47,707 nucleotides of DNA, taken from assembly GCA_016342285.1 (NCBI GenBank), contig JAEINQ010000054.1, positions 1 through 47,707 on the forward strand, in the 5' to 3' direction. Under the pieces are notes generated by a model that did no database searches, was not told the DNA's origin, and saw only the letters and a list, made by a program, of their open reading frames with translations. Made by a program: the position numbers and the translations under genes. This document shows positions 32,096-40,649 of this stretch, piece after piece (the stretch's first letter is position 1; every line of letters begins with the position of its first letter). The stretch comes from Desulfobacterales bacterium (GTDB lineage: Bacteria; Desulfobacterota; Desulfobacteria; Desulfobacterales; JAEINQ01).

Positions 32096-32443
32096 TTAAA
32101 ACGTAATGATATTGTAGCCGGTTTCCCGGTATGCGGCCATGGACGGATGGCCGTTCATGGCATCGAGCAACGCCAGGCCCTGCTCCGCGGCGGCCTCCAA
32201 AATCTCCGTCTTTTTCGCACAGGCCTTGCAGACACCGGCCACCAGCCCCTGGTCTTTAACCTTTTGCCACAGGATGTAAAGCGGGTGCTTCTCGTTGGCC
32301 AGGGCCGGCACCAGTTCGGTAGCCGCTCCCTCCACGACGATTTTTACTGTTTCCCCCCTTTGGGCCATGTCCAGTGCGTTGAGAAGCACATGGATGAAGC
32401 ACATGGGGTCGCCGTTGAAAACAAACAAAGCGGTTTTTGTCAT
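32096..32443 (-). CDS. DsrE/DsrF-like protein
   Basis: 115 residues; the ATG overlaps the ferredoxin stop and has GGAGG just upstream. A longer frame reaching 32731 reads through the ferredoxin gene and is not the real start. The fold signature is ALFVFNGDPMCFIHVLLNAL, with two cysteines in VCKACAKK and a C-terminal GYNIITF. Relatives carry sulfur or act in thiol relay. Here coupling to a ferredoxin and an oxygen-reducing flavoprotein suggests a redox or persulfide link. Confidence 0.83.
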   Translation of the reverse strand: MTKTALFVFNGDPMCFIHVLLNALDMAQRGETVKIVVEGAATELVPALANEKHPLYILWQKVKDQGLVAGVCKACAKKTEILEAAAEQGLALLDAMNGHPSMAAYRETGYNIITF

Positions 32444-32631
32444 ATCTCCTCCCATTCGATGCAGTCCTCGGGACAATACTTGATGGCTTCGTTGACGTCT
32501 GATTCGGGATAGTCTTCCCGTTCCGAAACAACAATAAATCCCGAGTCGCACAGGGAAAATACCGATGGGCAGACTTCGATGCACCCTTCGCAGAGGGTGC
32601 ATCGGCCGATATCGACAACCGGTCTTTTCAT
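32440..32631 (-). CDS. Single-cluster [4Fe-4S] ferredoxin
   Basis: 63 residues with Cys11, Cys14, Cys17 and Cys57 as expected cluster ligands (CTLCEGCIEVCP, then YCPEDC); Cys21 and Cys53 could form a disulfide or help bind a second site. ATG overlaps the stop of the flavodiiron gene and its stop overlaps the next start, so all three genes are coupled one-to-one. It may supply electrons to the flavodiiron protein or take part with the DsrE-like protein. Confidence 0.92.
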   Translation of the reverse strand: MKRPVVDIGRCTLCEGCIEVCPSVFSLCDSGFIVVSEREDYPESDVNEAIKYCPEDCIEWEEI

Positions 32632-33818
32632 AATTTCTCAATAAGGGCTTTACCGATTCTTTTGCCGAACGCAACGCAGGTTTCAATGGATTCGGGGTCT
32701 GGCACGTATTGGATCTTGAGACCCGGTTCAATGGAATCGAACTTCATGGCTTCGAGTTGCTCGGTGACCAGACGTACCGATTCGCCGCTCCAACCGTAGG
32801 AACCGAAGGCTGCGCCGATCTTGTTTTTTGGCTTGAGCCCCTTCATATAGGTCAGGAAATCGGCCACGGTGGGAAAAAGCCCGTTGTTTAACGTGGGCGA
32901 ACCCACGATGATCGCCCCGGCATCGAGCACTTCGGTCATGATTTCGCTGCGGTGGAAGCTGCGCAGGTGAAAGGGTCTGGCCGGTACCCCGGCCTGTTCC
33001 AGACCGTCCACAATGGATTCGGCCATCTGCTGGGTACTGTGCCACATGGTATCAAAGATGACCACGGCCTTTTTCTGGGGCGTTTGCTGACTCCAACGAG
33101 CGTAAGCTTCGATGATTTTTCCCGGATCCTGCCGCCAGAAGATGCCGTGGTCCGGACAGATCATGTTAAACTCCAGGCCCATCTCCTTTACTTGTTCGAT
33201 GAGCTTGAGGATTTTGGCCCCATATAGCATCAAAATGTTGGCAAAGTATTTTTTTGCGTGCCCCATGATGGCGTCGCCGGTCTCGTCGTCGAATCGCTCC
33301 TGGCCGGCAAAATGCTGGCCAAAGGCATCACTGGAAAAAAGAATCTTGTCTTCGTTGAGATAGGTGAACATGCTGTCAGGCCAATGCAACATGCGGGTTT
33401 CCAGAAAGGTTGCCGACCGTTTGCCCAGACTCAGAACCTCTCCGTTTTCCACCGGCCGGTAGTTCCATTTCTGGGTGAAATGGCTGGAAAGATTCTTGGC
33501 CCCCATTTTAGAGCAAAACAGCGGCTTGTCTTCACCGATACGGTGCATGACCCGGGCCAGGCTACCGCTGTGGTCCATTTCGGTGTGATTGCTGATCACA
33601 TAATCGATCTTTTTGGGGTCGACCACGGCGGCGATGTTGCTCAGCAGTTGATCGGCAAATTCCTTTTTGACGGTATCCACCAGGGTGATTTTTTCGTCCA
33701 CGATCAGAAAGGCGTTGTAGGTGGTTCCCAGGTCCGTGGAATATCCGTGAAAATCGCGAATATTCCAGTCCTTGACCCCCACATCGTAAACGCCGTCCGC
33801 AATCTTTACCGGTTGCAT
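32628..33818 (-). CDS. A-type flavoprotein (FprA), rubredoxin:oxygen oxidoreductase type
   Basis: 396 residues from the ATG at 33818 (AAGGAGAAG upstream). Residues 1-250 form the metallo-beta-lactamase-like domain with the diiron ligands His78, Glu80, Asp82 and His83 in NHTEMDHSG plus later His in LHWPDS and CPDHG. Residues 255-396 form the flavodoxin domain (VVIFDTMWHSTQQMAESIVD). The family reduces oxygen to water, or nitric oxide, with electrons from rubredoxin, whose gene lies 150 bases upstream in the same direction. Cytoplasmic oxygen detoxification is the likely role. Confidence 0.95.
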   Translation of the reverse strand: MQPVKIADGVYDVGVKDWNIRDFHGYSTDLGTTYNAFLIVDEKITLVDTVKKEFADQLLSNIAAVVDPKKIDYVISNHTEMDHSGSLARVMHRIGEDKPLFCSKMGAKNLSSHFTQKWNYRPVENGEVLSLGKRSATFLETRMLHWPDSMFTYLNEDKILFSSDAFGQHFAGQERFDDETGDAIMGHAKKYFANILMLYGAKILKLIEQVKEMGLEFNMICPDHGIFWRQDPGKIIEAYARWSQQTPQKKAVVIFDTMWHSTQQMAESIVDGLEQAGVPARPFHLRSFHRSEIMTEVLDAGAIIVGSPTLNNGLFPTVADFLTYMKGLKPKNKIGAAFGSYGWSGESVRLVTEQLEAMKFDSIEPGLKIQYVPDPESIETCVAFGKRIGKALIEKL

Positions 33819-33967
33819 CGTCTTCTCCTTTGTCAAATGCCTTAGCGTTGCAAGCGCCTGTGTGGACGCTTTCATGCAAACGTGCGGATGCCCTTTCTTC
33901 GCCGGTTAACGGCGGTGCGTGAAAGGGCATCGGTGCCATCAATTAAGGGTTGCGACGCAAGAGGGGG

Positions 33968-34129
33968 CTATGCCTCTTTTTCGAATTCTGCCTTGGAAGC
34001 ACCACAAACCGGACATTCCCAACTTTCCGGCACATCCTTGAACGGGGTTCCAGGGGCCACGCCGTTGTCAGGATCGCCCTCAGCGGGATCGTACACATAA
34101 CCGCAAACCGTGCAAACATACTTGTCCAT
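33968..34129 (-). CDS. Rubredoxin
   Basis: 53 residues from the ATG at 34129 (AAAGGAG upstream; longer in-frame starts lack a site). Fe ligands are Cys6, Cys9, Cys39 and Cys42 in CTVCG and CPVCG, with the usual aromatic core residues (YVYDP and WECPVCG). Donates single electrons to the flavodiiron protein just downstream and probably to rubrerythrin and desulfoferrodoxin at a distance. Confidence 0.97.
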   Translation of the reverse strand: MDKYVCTVCGYVYDPAEGDPDNGVAPGTPFKDVPESWECPVCGASKAEFEKEA

Positions 34130-34175
34130 TGTTTTCTCCTTTATCGTCATTGGTTGGTGTTTGCCGGAACGCCGC

Positions 34176-35147
34176 TCAGCGGTATTCGGCAATCAGGTTC
34201 AATACCCGTTGTTCGATGTCATCGCGAACGGCCCGTAGTGCGTCGAAGTCATCGCCGGTCGTATCGGGCAGTTCCCAGGTCTTGCAGGGGGAATCGGCCA
34301 TTTCCATGGCCGTCGCTGCCGGGTCTAGGGTTACCACCAGGTCGGGGGTTCCTTCGGGCAGGGCTTCGGCAACGCTGTAAGGCCGGCAAAATTTCAGATC
34401 CATTCCCTTTTCGGCCATGGCTGTATCGCATCGATTGTTCATGGATTCAACCGGTGATACGCCGGCGCATCGGACATCAATCACGTCCGATCCGTGAAAT
34501 CGCGCAAAGGCCGCCGCCATCTGGGTGCGGCAATGTCCCTTCCGGCCGAGAAACAGTACCCGGGGGCGGCCGGTAAAGGGGGCCATGAGATCCCTGACCG
34601 CGTTTTGGATGTCTTCCACAGCCCGGGGGTGGCGCGCCATATCGCCGGTGTGCTCGATGCCAGGGTAGGTCAGGCTGCCATGGTAACCGGCCGCCAGCGC
34701 GTCGAAAAAGTATTTGGCGGTCAGGTGGACGCCGTCAAAAAGCTGTTTTCCCCGTGTGGCGCCGACGGCCAACAGAAAGCCCTGACGCATGGGGCTTCCC
34801 GGGTCTTTGAGTTTCAGTCGGTACTTTCTGGCCCACAGGGCCTGGCTTCTATCGATCAGTGCCTTGAGTTGGGCCGTGACGTTGTAGAAGAAGATCGGGC
34901 TGGCTGCCACCACCACGTCGGCACGACGAAGCAGGGGATAGATCTCGGTGGCCATATCGTCCTCGATGGGGCAAAACCCTTTTTTTTCACAGACGACCAG
35001 TTCTTTGCAGGGGACGATGTTTTTTCGGCAAATGTCCAGGGTATGGGTCCGGGCCCCATATTTTTTTGCTTCCTGGAGAAAGGCTTCCAGGAGATAGGCG
35101 GTGTTGCCCTTTTTTCGGGGGCTTCCCTGAAGTCCGAGCACGAACAT
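34176..35147 (-). CDS. NADPH-FMN-type flavoprotein fused to degenerate arsenate-reductase/LMW-phosphatase-like domain
   Basis: 323 residues from the ATG at 35147. Residues 1-185 are an iron-sulfur-flavoprotein-like flavodoxin fold (GLQGSPRKKGNTAYLLEAFL, CKELVVCEKKGFC). Residues 195-323 follow the low-molecular-weight phosphatase/ArsC fold, but the P-loop reads VLFLGRKGHCRTQMA, where the normal nucleophile cysteine of CxxxxxR is a glycine; the second cysteine (GHCRT) remains. Downstream redox cysteines of ArsC are also not in place (VTLDPAATAMEM). The second domain is likely non-catalytic or redirected. Situated between rubredoxin and the cytochrome. Confidence 0.85.
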   Translation of the reverse strand: MFVLGLQGSPRKKGNTAYLLEAFLQEAKKYGARTHTLDICRKNIVPCKELVVCEKKGFCPIEDDMATEIYPLLRRADVVVAASPIFFYNVTAQLKALIDRSQALWARKYRLKLKDPGSPMRQGFLLAVGATRGKQLFDGVHLTAKYFFDALAAGYHGSLTYPGIEHTGDMARHPRAVEDIQNAVRDLMAPFTGRPRVLFLGRKGHCRTQMAAAFARFHGSDVIDVRCAGVSPVESMNNRCDTAMAEKGMDLKFCRPYSVAEALPEGTPDLVVTLDPAATAMEMADSPCKTWELPDTTGDDFDALRAVRDDIEQRVLNLIAEYR

Positions 35148-35286
35148 GAATGATGCCTTCCTAAGGGGCCTGGTTTTCGGAGCCAGGGCTGTTTGACCGG
35201 AGATTGACCGGAAACGGTAACACCCGGTCATCCGACATTGTTTTTCAATTCACTGTTGGTATCCGCATCCTGTGGCCGTGGTTACC

Positions 35287-35649
35287 TTACCGAATGCTGT
35301 GACAGTCCTTGCACCCGATCGGCCCGCTTTTTTCTCCGGTCTTTTTAATCTTCCGGTGGCAACTCTGGCAAGTTTTCATGACCAATTTCTTCTTTAGCCG
35401 TCCGTCTGCTTTCAGCTTTTCAACCGCGCCTTTCTCTTGGGGAAAGAGCTCATGGCAGGGCTTGCAATCCGACAGAGAGCGCTGATGGGCATGATGGGGG
35501 AAAGGGACATTGCCAGTTTTGCCGCCGTTGATGACGATTTGGGCCTCTCCTTTGTTTTCCTGCTGCATGGGCCAGCTTTCTTCGGCTGCCGATCCCGTGG
35601 CGAGAAACAGAGCGGTCATTAAAATGGCCAGGTATTTGAGAGGGAACAT
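35287..35649 (-). CDS. Small triheme cytochrome c (class III/c7-like)
   Basis: 120 residues from the ATG at 35649 (AAGGAG five bases upstream). A signal peptide of about 22 residues precedes the mature periplasmic protein. Three CxxCH haem sites occur at residues 62-66 (CKPCH), 94-98 (CQSCH) and 113-117 (CKDCH); His52, His53 and His55 may be distal ligands. It follows cydB by 117 bases, suggesting co-transcription with the quinol oxidase and a periplasmic electron-transfer role. Confidence 0.92.
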   Translation of the reverse strand: MFPLKYLAILMTALFLATGSAAEESWPMQQENKGEAQIVINGGKTGNVPFPHHAHQRSLSDCKPCHELFPQEKGAVEKLKADGRLKKKLVMKTCQSCHRKIKKTGEKSGPIGCKDCHSIR

Positions 35650-35766
35650 GGGAACTCCTTGTCTTGGGGTGAAATGCCGGGCCGTGCCAGGGCCGGACAG
35701 GCAGCGGCCCATGTCCGCAGATCCATTATTCTTACCACAAATCAGGCCGGGTGTCATGGTACGGTA

Positions 35767-36795
35767 TCAATAGGCCTCGTCGTAACCCAGGTCGCTGACG
35801 GTCACCTTGGTGGTGAACATCCGATACGCCCAAACCTGGTAGGCGATGACTACCGGAATGAAGATCAGCACCACGGTCAGCATGATTTTCAAGGTCAGGG
35901 GGCTTGACGAGGCGTTGAAGGCCGTCAGGGAGTAGGCGGCCCTTAAGCTGGATGGAAACATGTTGGGAAAGAGGCCGATGATCCCGAAAAAGGTGGTGCC
36001 GACAATGGTCGCGGCCGATGCCAGCCAGGCCCTGCCGTACATCCCCTTGACCAGAAAGACCACGATGGCGACCAGGGCGGCCACGGTGGCCCCCACAACC
36101 AGGAACAGTGCCGGGTGGGCCAGGTAGTTGGCGTATAGCGGCGTGGCAAACCAGGAGGCGATCAGAAAGATGACTGCCACCACCAGCAGGGCCGGCCAGA
36201 TCATTTTACCCGTGGCCACGGCACGCTGCTGAAGGGCGCCTTCGGTTCGTATGGCGAGCCACAGGGCGCCGTGCTGCAGAAACAATAGCAGAAACAGGAC
36301 CCCGCCCAAGAGGCCGTAGGGGTTGAGCAGGGTCAGCAGATTCCCCTGGAGAATTCCCCGTCCGTCAATGGGCAGGCCTTGGAAAATATTGGCGAAAGCC
36401 ACACCGAAAAGCACCGCCGGCAACAAACTGCCGAAAAAGATGCAACCGTCCCATAGCCTGTGCCAGCGTGGATCGTCTACCTTGCTCCTGAATTCAAAGG
36501 AAACCCCTCGCAGAATCAGGGCGAACAGGATCAGCATCAGGGCCGAGTAGAGCGAGGAAAACATGACGGCATAGACCGTTGGAAAGGCCGCGAAGGTGAC
36601 GCCGCCGGCCGTGATTAGCCAGACCTCGTTGCCGTCCCACAGAGGCCCCAGGGTGTTGATCATGATGCGCCGGTCTTCATCGGTTTTTCCGAGAAACGGG
36701 TAAAGGGTGCCGACGCCGAAGTCGAATCCGTCCGTCATGAAGAAAACGGCCCATAACAGTCCCCATAGGAAGAACCATGTTGTCTGTAAATCCAT
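35767..36795 (-). CDS. cydB: Cytochrome bd oxidase subunit II
   Basis: 342 residues with about nine hydrophobic helices; TAAGGAG precedes the ATG. Typical sequence blocks are FFMTDGFDFGVGTLYPFLGK, LGPLWDGNEVWLITAGG and ALILRGVSFEFR. It pairs with CydA in the membrane to reduce oxygen with quinol. 89 bases separate it from cydA on the same strand. Confidence 0.96.
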   Translation of the reverse strand: MDLQTTWFFLWGLLWAVFFMTDGFDFGVGTLYPFLGKTDEDRRIMINTLGPLWDGNEVWLITAGGVTFAAFPTVYAVMFSSLYSALMLILFALILRGVSFEFRSKVDDPRWHRLWDGCIFFGSLLPAVLFGVAFANIFQGLPIDGRGILQGNLLTLLNPYGLLGGVLFLLLFLQHGALWLAIRTEGALQQRAVATGKMIWPALLVVAVIFLIASWFATPLYANYLAHPALFLVVGATVAALVAIVVFLVKGMYGRAWLASAATIVGTTFFGIIGLFPNMFPSSLRAAYSLTAFNASSSPLTLKIMLTVVLIFIPVVIAYQVWAYRMFTTKVTVSDLGYDEAY

Positions 36796-36884
36796 TGATG
36801 TGCTCCTTAGTTTTGCTTATCCGCAGTGTTGGCTGCAGATGACGGGGCGTATGTCGTCCCGCGTCGCCCATTGTCGGGAATCGG

Positions 36885-38204
36885 TTAAATGGCCCGTGGC
36901 GATATCGTCGGGGGGCCCTTCCGAACGTTTTTTACCATCAGGAAAATGCCCATTGCGCCCAGCAGGCCGTAGACCAGGACAAAGGCGACCAGGCTGACGG
37001 CAACCTGGGAGGCGGCCACCGGAGATGCGGCATCGGCTGTTTTCATCAGGCCGTAGACGATCCAGGGCTGGCGTCCGACTTCTGCCAGCACCCATCCCAT
37101 TTCAATGGCGATGTAAGGCAGCGGAATGGCCAGCAGCATCGCTTTGAGGTATAGCGGGCTTTCCAGCAGCTTGTTGCGACGGGCGAACCCCCAAATCATC
37201 AGGATCGGGAAGAGGGTGCCCAGGGCCACCATGACCCGAAAGGCGATAAAGGTGATCAGTACCGGCGGTCGCTCATCTTTGGCAAATGACTTCAGACCCC
37301 TCACTTCGGCGTTGGCGTCATGAAACCCCAGCAGGCTCAGCATGCCGGGAATCGATCCGATCTCAACCCGATTCCGCTCGTTCTTTTCGTCCGGAATGGC
37401 GAAGAGGTGAATGGGAGCCCTGGAGCGGGTTTCCCAGTGGGCCTCCATGGCGGCCAGTTTGGCCGGCTGGACCTTGGTGACATGGACGGCATGCCAGTCG
37501 CCGTTGATGGCGGTGAACACCGAAAAGATCAGTCCGAAAACCAGTGCCAGACGGAAGGATCGGGTAAAGACCTCAATGTGCTGTTTTTTGAGAAGGTGGT
37601 AGGCGCTGATGCCCATAACAAAGAAGGCGGCCAGGAGGCAGGCCGAGCCGACCGTGTGAAAAAATTCCAACAGGGCGAACTTGTTGGTGATAACGGCAAG
37701 AAAGTCCACCATCTCGGCGCGGCCGTTGCGAATGGTGTATCCGACGGGATGTTGCATCCAGCCATTGGCCGTCAGGATCCAGATGGCCGAAATATTGCCG
37801 GCTGCCGCTACCAGCCACATGACCGTGGCGTGGGCTTTGGCGCTGAGCTTGCGCCACCCGAAAATCCAGATGCCGATCATGGACGATTCCAGGAAAAAGG
37901 CGACGCTGGCCTCAATGGCCAGAAGGCTTCCGAAAACATCGCCAACATAGGCGCTGTATCGCGACCAGTTGGTGCCGAACTGGAATTCCAGGGTAATGCC
38001 GGTGACGACGCCTAAGGCGAAATTGATTAAAAAGAGCTTGCCCCAGAATTTGGTCATGGCCAGGTAGGTTTCGTCCCCGGTCTGGACGTAGCGCGTTTCC
38101 ATAATGGCCACAAGAATGGAAAGCCCCAGTGTCAGCGGGACGAAGAGAAAATGAAACATGGTCGCGGCAGCAAATTGCAGTCGCGAAAGCATTACAACAT
38201 CCAT
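36885..38204 (-). CDS. cydA: Cytochrome bd oxidase subunit I
   Basis: 439 residues; AAGGAGG sits before the ATG at 38204. Haem-binding regions are recognisable: FHFLFVPLTLG near residue 18, ALLEFFHTVGSA, and the GxxxAExGRQPW block in GWVLAEVGRQPWIVYGL. The Q-loop is the short type (VQPAKLAAMEAHWET retains the conserved Lys and Glu for quinol contact). It would remove oxygen at the membrane in an otherwise anaerobic cell. First gene of the minus-strand run ending at 29681. Confidence 0.96.
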   Translation of the reverse strand: MDVVMLSRLQFAAATMFHFLFVPLTLGLSILVAIMETRYVQTGDETYLAMTKFWGKLFLINFALGVVTGITLEFQFGTNWSRYSAYVGDVFGSLLAIEASVAFFLESSMIGIWIFGWRKLSAKAHATVMWLVAAAGNISAIWILTANGWMQHPVGYTIRNGRAEMVDFLAVITNKFALLEFFHTVGSACLLAAFFVMGISAYHLLKKQHIEVFTRSFRLALVFGLIFSVFTAINGDWHAVHVTKVQPAKLAAMEAHWETRSRAPIHLFAIPDEKNERNRVEIGSIPGMLSLLGFHDANAEVRGLKSFAKDERPPVLITFIAFRVMVALGTLFPILMIWGFARRNKLLESPLYLKAMLLAIPLPYIAIEMGWVLAEVGRQPWIVYGLMKTADAASPVAASQVAVSLVAFVLVYGLLGAMGIFLMVKNVRKGPPTISPRAI

Positions 38205-38422
38205 CGAATCCTCCTTGGGCTGCGGCGGGGATGGGATGATACCGCAGATTTGGAAATCTCTCCCGCATTCTTACGGGTTGCTTTAAATCCGTTTCAAGAA
38301 TCCAGGCCCTCTGAGCCCTGATCCACTGAGCCAGTATTTTTTGTATAAATGCGGGGATTTAGTCGTCTGTTCGAGGTTTTGCCCCGCCAAGGCGCACCTC
38401 TAGCGTCGTTTAACGGCCCGCG

Positions 38423-38445
38423 GATCATTGCGGAGGCCAATGATC
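38423..38445. repeat. 8-bp hairpin in the 38205-38527 gap
   Basis: GATCATTG, loop CGGAGGC, CAATGATC. No gene is supported in this gap. It should hold the cydA promoter; a weak minus-strand candidate with TTGAAA around 38300 and TAAGAA about 18 bases later is not convincing. Confidence 0.3.
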
Positions 38446-38527
38446 AATGACGGCGCGTCAGTGTTGCTTCGGACCCGTTCCCTGCGGGGTTTGGGTGGCT
38501 GTTTCCGGGATCAGTGGGCGGACGGGA

Positions 38528-38713
38528 TCAGGCCTGGCTGTCCAGGGTGCATTGGGAAAAATCGATAGCCCCACCGCAGTCTTTGCAGGTATGGGTTTTA
38601 TCGAACTCGTCGGAAAATATTTCCACTTCTCTGCCGCAGGCCGGGCACTTGCATTTAAAAGATGCCAAGTGTTTGAACTGTTCATAACCGGGGCAGTGTT
38701 TGGGTGTGGACAT
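38528..38713 (-). CDS. Small zinc-ribbon protein
   Basis: 61 residues with AGGAGG before the ATG. Cysteines occur as CKCPACG (21-26) and CKDCG (43-47), with extra Cys7 and Cys55, which suits a zinc- or iron-binding ribbon like rubredoxin. This protein type is recurrent beside oxidative-stress genes of sulfate reducers. Function is not known; a redox or metal-buffering role is plausible from context. Confidence 0.75.
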   Translation of the reverse strand: MSTPKHCPGYEQFKHLASFKCKCPACGREVEIFSDEFDKTHTCKDCGGAIDFSQCTLDSQA

Positions 38714-38769
38714 GGTACCCTCCTATATGGATGCTGGGCAGCCGCCGCCACTTCGGGCGAAACGGGCTG

Positions 38770-39207
38770 TCATGGGTTTAGTTTCTTGGCGATGGCGCGA
38801 CCGTAGTCCTGGGCCATCTGGATGCCGCCGCCGAGTGCGGTCGATTTGAGTCGCAGGGGATCGCTGGTCATCTCCATATGAAAGATATGCTTCATGGTAT
38901 CGTGGATCCGCTCGGGGGCCTCGCCACTCCAGCCGAAAGCACCGAAGGCACCACCGACGCGGCCTTCCAGCTTTGCCTTTTCGGCGATAAAGAGCAGGGT
39001 CTTCATGCTCTGGAGCATGTCGCCGTGGTAGGTGGCCGAGCCGAGCACGACAGCGTCAAAGCCCTCCAGTTGCGTTTCGGACTTAACGTCGCTGACCTTC
39101 AAGACGTCTGCGTCTACGCCCGCCATGCGCAGTCCTTCGGCGATGAAACCGGCGATTTTCTCCGTTTCACCGGATCGTGTGGCGTATATCACCAGTGCTT
39201 TGGCCAT
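38770..39207 (-). CDS. Flavodoxin domain protein
   Basis: 145 residues, GGAGAAG upstream. The FMN phosphate loop is ATRSGETEKIAGFIAEGL at residues 9-26, followed by VVLGSATYHGDM and AFGAFGWSGEAPERI, typical of short-chain flavodoxin or the flavodoxin domain of FprA. It could exchange electrons with rubredoxin-like proteins encoded on both sides. Cytoplasmic. Confidence 0.9.
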   Translation of the reverse strand: MAKALVIYATRSGETEKIAGFIAEGLRMAGVDADVLKVSDVKSETQLEGFDAVVLGSATYHGDMLQSMKTLLFIAEKAKLEGRVGGAFGAFGWSGEAPERIHDTMKHIFHMEMTSDPLRLKSTALGGGIQMAQDYGRAIAKKLNP

Positions 39208-39268
39208 GATTGTCTTCTCCGCTTTCGATACTGTTCGTTGTCATGGTGGGATGTCTGATGGTCGATAT

Positions 39269-39424
39269 CTATTTGATCCTGTGGTCAACGCCTTCGGCCG
39301 AACAATCAGGGGTGTAGCATGTGTTGTCTATAAACTCACATTTTTCTTTGCAGGACGGGCATTGATCCGGTGGTGCGTCGGCTTCGAATGCATAGCCGCA
39401 GTTTGCGCATTTCCAACTGGTCAT
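39269..39424 (-). CDS. Rubredoxin-like (rubrerythrin C-domain type) protein
   Basis: 51 residues from the ATG at 39424 with GGAGG upstream. The motif CANCGYAFEADAPPDQCPSC matches the compact rubredoxin-like knuckle of rubrerythrin; further cysteines (CEFIDNTC, DC) follow. It is probably an electron-carrying or metal-binding small protein. Lies between desulfoferrodoxin and flavodoxin. Confidence 0.85.
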   Translation of the reverse strand: MTSWKCANCGYAFEADAPPDQCPSCKEKCEFIDNTCYTPDCSAEGVDHRIK

Positions 39425-39562
39425 GGGAACACCTCCTGTGCTGAGTGCCGGCACTAAATGGGTTCCAGCTACTCAAAAACCGATTCGAGGAAGGGTACGA
39501 TAAAAAGCCAAGGCCGGGCCGGGACCGGGGGGCAGCGGTGGACCGGCCCCTCCCGTGACCGA

Positions 39563-39937
39563 TCAGGCCTTCCAGTGGCCGTGAATATTGCAGTACTCGC
39601 GCGCCGTTACCTGGGCGGCGTCGACGCAGAAAAAGGCCTCCGGCGCATCGCCCGGATTGAGAAACTGGCGGTAGGCCTTGCCGTCCGCGATGATTTCGAC
39701 CCATTCAATATAATGTTTTTCTTCCATGGGATGGGGAACGCCGCCGACTTTGACTTTGACCCCGCCGTCGACTTTTTCGATGACCGGGACATGTTTTTCC
39801 TTTGCGGCGTCCACGGTGTTTTCCGCCAAGAGTTTCATGGGCTGGCCGCAGCATACCAGTTCGCCGTCGCCGCCATGAAGGACCTCGACGATGTTTCCGC
39901 AAAGCTCACATTTATAGACTTCCAGCTGTTTTGCCAT
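39563..39937 (-). CDS. dfx: Desulfoferrodoxin (superoxide reductase)
   Basis: 124 residues. Center I iron ligands Cys10, Cys13, Cys29 and Cys30 (CELC, CC) are all present; Center II ligands are His49, His69, His75, Cys116 and His119 with Glu near the pocket (HPMEEKHYIEW, REYCNIHGHW). It therefore is the full two-iron form that reduces superoxide to peroxide without making oxygen, with electrons from rubredoxin. AAAGGAGG precedes the start. Next to rubrerythrin, which removes the peroxide. Confidence 0.97.
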   Translation of the reverse strand: MAKQLEVYKCELCGNIVEVLHGGDGELVCCGQPMKLLAENTVDAAKEKHVPVIEKVDGGVKVKVGGVPHPMEEKHYIEWVEIIADGKAYRQFLNPGDAPEAFFCVDAAQVTAREYCNIHGHWKA

Positions 39938-40015
39938 GACTTCCTCCTTTTGGGTTTGGTTATGCAGGTTAGAGCCCTGCCCCCGTCTTCCAAAGAACAG
40001 GGGCAGGCAGTCGAC

Positions 40016-40591
40016 TTACCAGTTCTCACCCAGCAATTCGAAATGGGCCTTGGGGTGGGCGCAAGCCGGACACATTTCCGGTGCTTCCGGTCCCTCGTGA
40101 ACATACCCGCAGTTGCGGCATCGCCACTTGACGGACATCTCACGCTTGAAAACGCGGCCGGCTTCGATATTGGCGGCCAGGTCAACATAGCGCTTTTCGT
40201 GCTGTTTTTCAGCGACGCAGATGGCTTCAAAGACCATGGCGATGGCTTCAAATCCTTCCCCACGGGCGATCTTGGCAAAATCCGGGTACATTTCGGTGTG
40301 CTCGTAATGTTCCCCGGCTGCCGCGGCTTTCAGATTTTCAAGGGTGCTCCCGACAACACCGGCCGGGAAAGCGCCAGTGATTTCGACTTCGCCGCCTTCC
40401 AAAAACTTGAAGAACCGTTTGGCGTGCTCTTTTTCCTGGTCCGCCGTCTCGGCGAAGATATCGGCGATCTGGACGTATCCGTCCTTCTTGGCCTTGCTGG
40501 CAAAATAGGTGTAACGGTTTCTGGCCTGGGATTCTCCGGCAAAGGAGAGGAGTAGATTTTTTTCGGTCTGACTTCCCTTTAACGTTGCCAC
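40016..40591 (-). CDS. rbr: Rubrerythrin
   Basis: 191 residues beginning with a GTG start preceded by AGGAGG. The diiron helical bundle is shown by ESQARNRYTYFASKAKKDGY, EKEHAKRFFKFLE and EAICVAEKQHEKRY. The C-terminal rubredoxin domain has WRCRNCGYVHEG and CPACAHPKAHF. It reduces hydrogen peroxide to water using rubredoxin-type electrons. First intact gene of known function in the minus-strand defence cluster. Confidence 0.97.
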   Translation of the reverse strand: MATLKGSQTEKNLLLSFAGESQARNRYTYFASKAKKDGYVQIADIFAETADQEKEHAKRFFKFLEGGEVEITGAFPAGVVGSTLENLKAAAAGEHYEHTEMYPDFAKIARGEGFEAIAMVFEAICVAEKQHEKRYVDLAANIEAGRVFKREMSVKWRCRNCGYVHEGPEAPEMCPACAHPKAHFELLGENW

Positions 40592-40649
40592 GGTTTCCTC
40601 CTATATGGTTGTGTGTGACGGTTGGTCGGGAGACCGGCTCCCGGATGGG

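Noticed and set aside
32444..32731. N-terminal extension of the DsrE-like gene
   Set aside because: It reads through the ferredoxin gene in another frame; the ATG at 32443 has a good ribosome site and overlaps the ferredoxin stop.
39458..40555. A 365-codon plus-strand frame across desulfoferrodoxin and rubrerythrin
   Set aside because: Both minus-strand genes have complete metal ligands and ribosome sites, so the opposite reading is not real.
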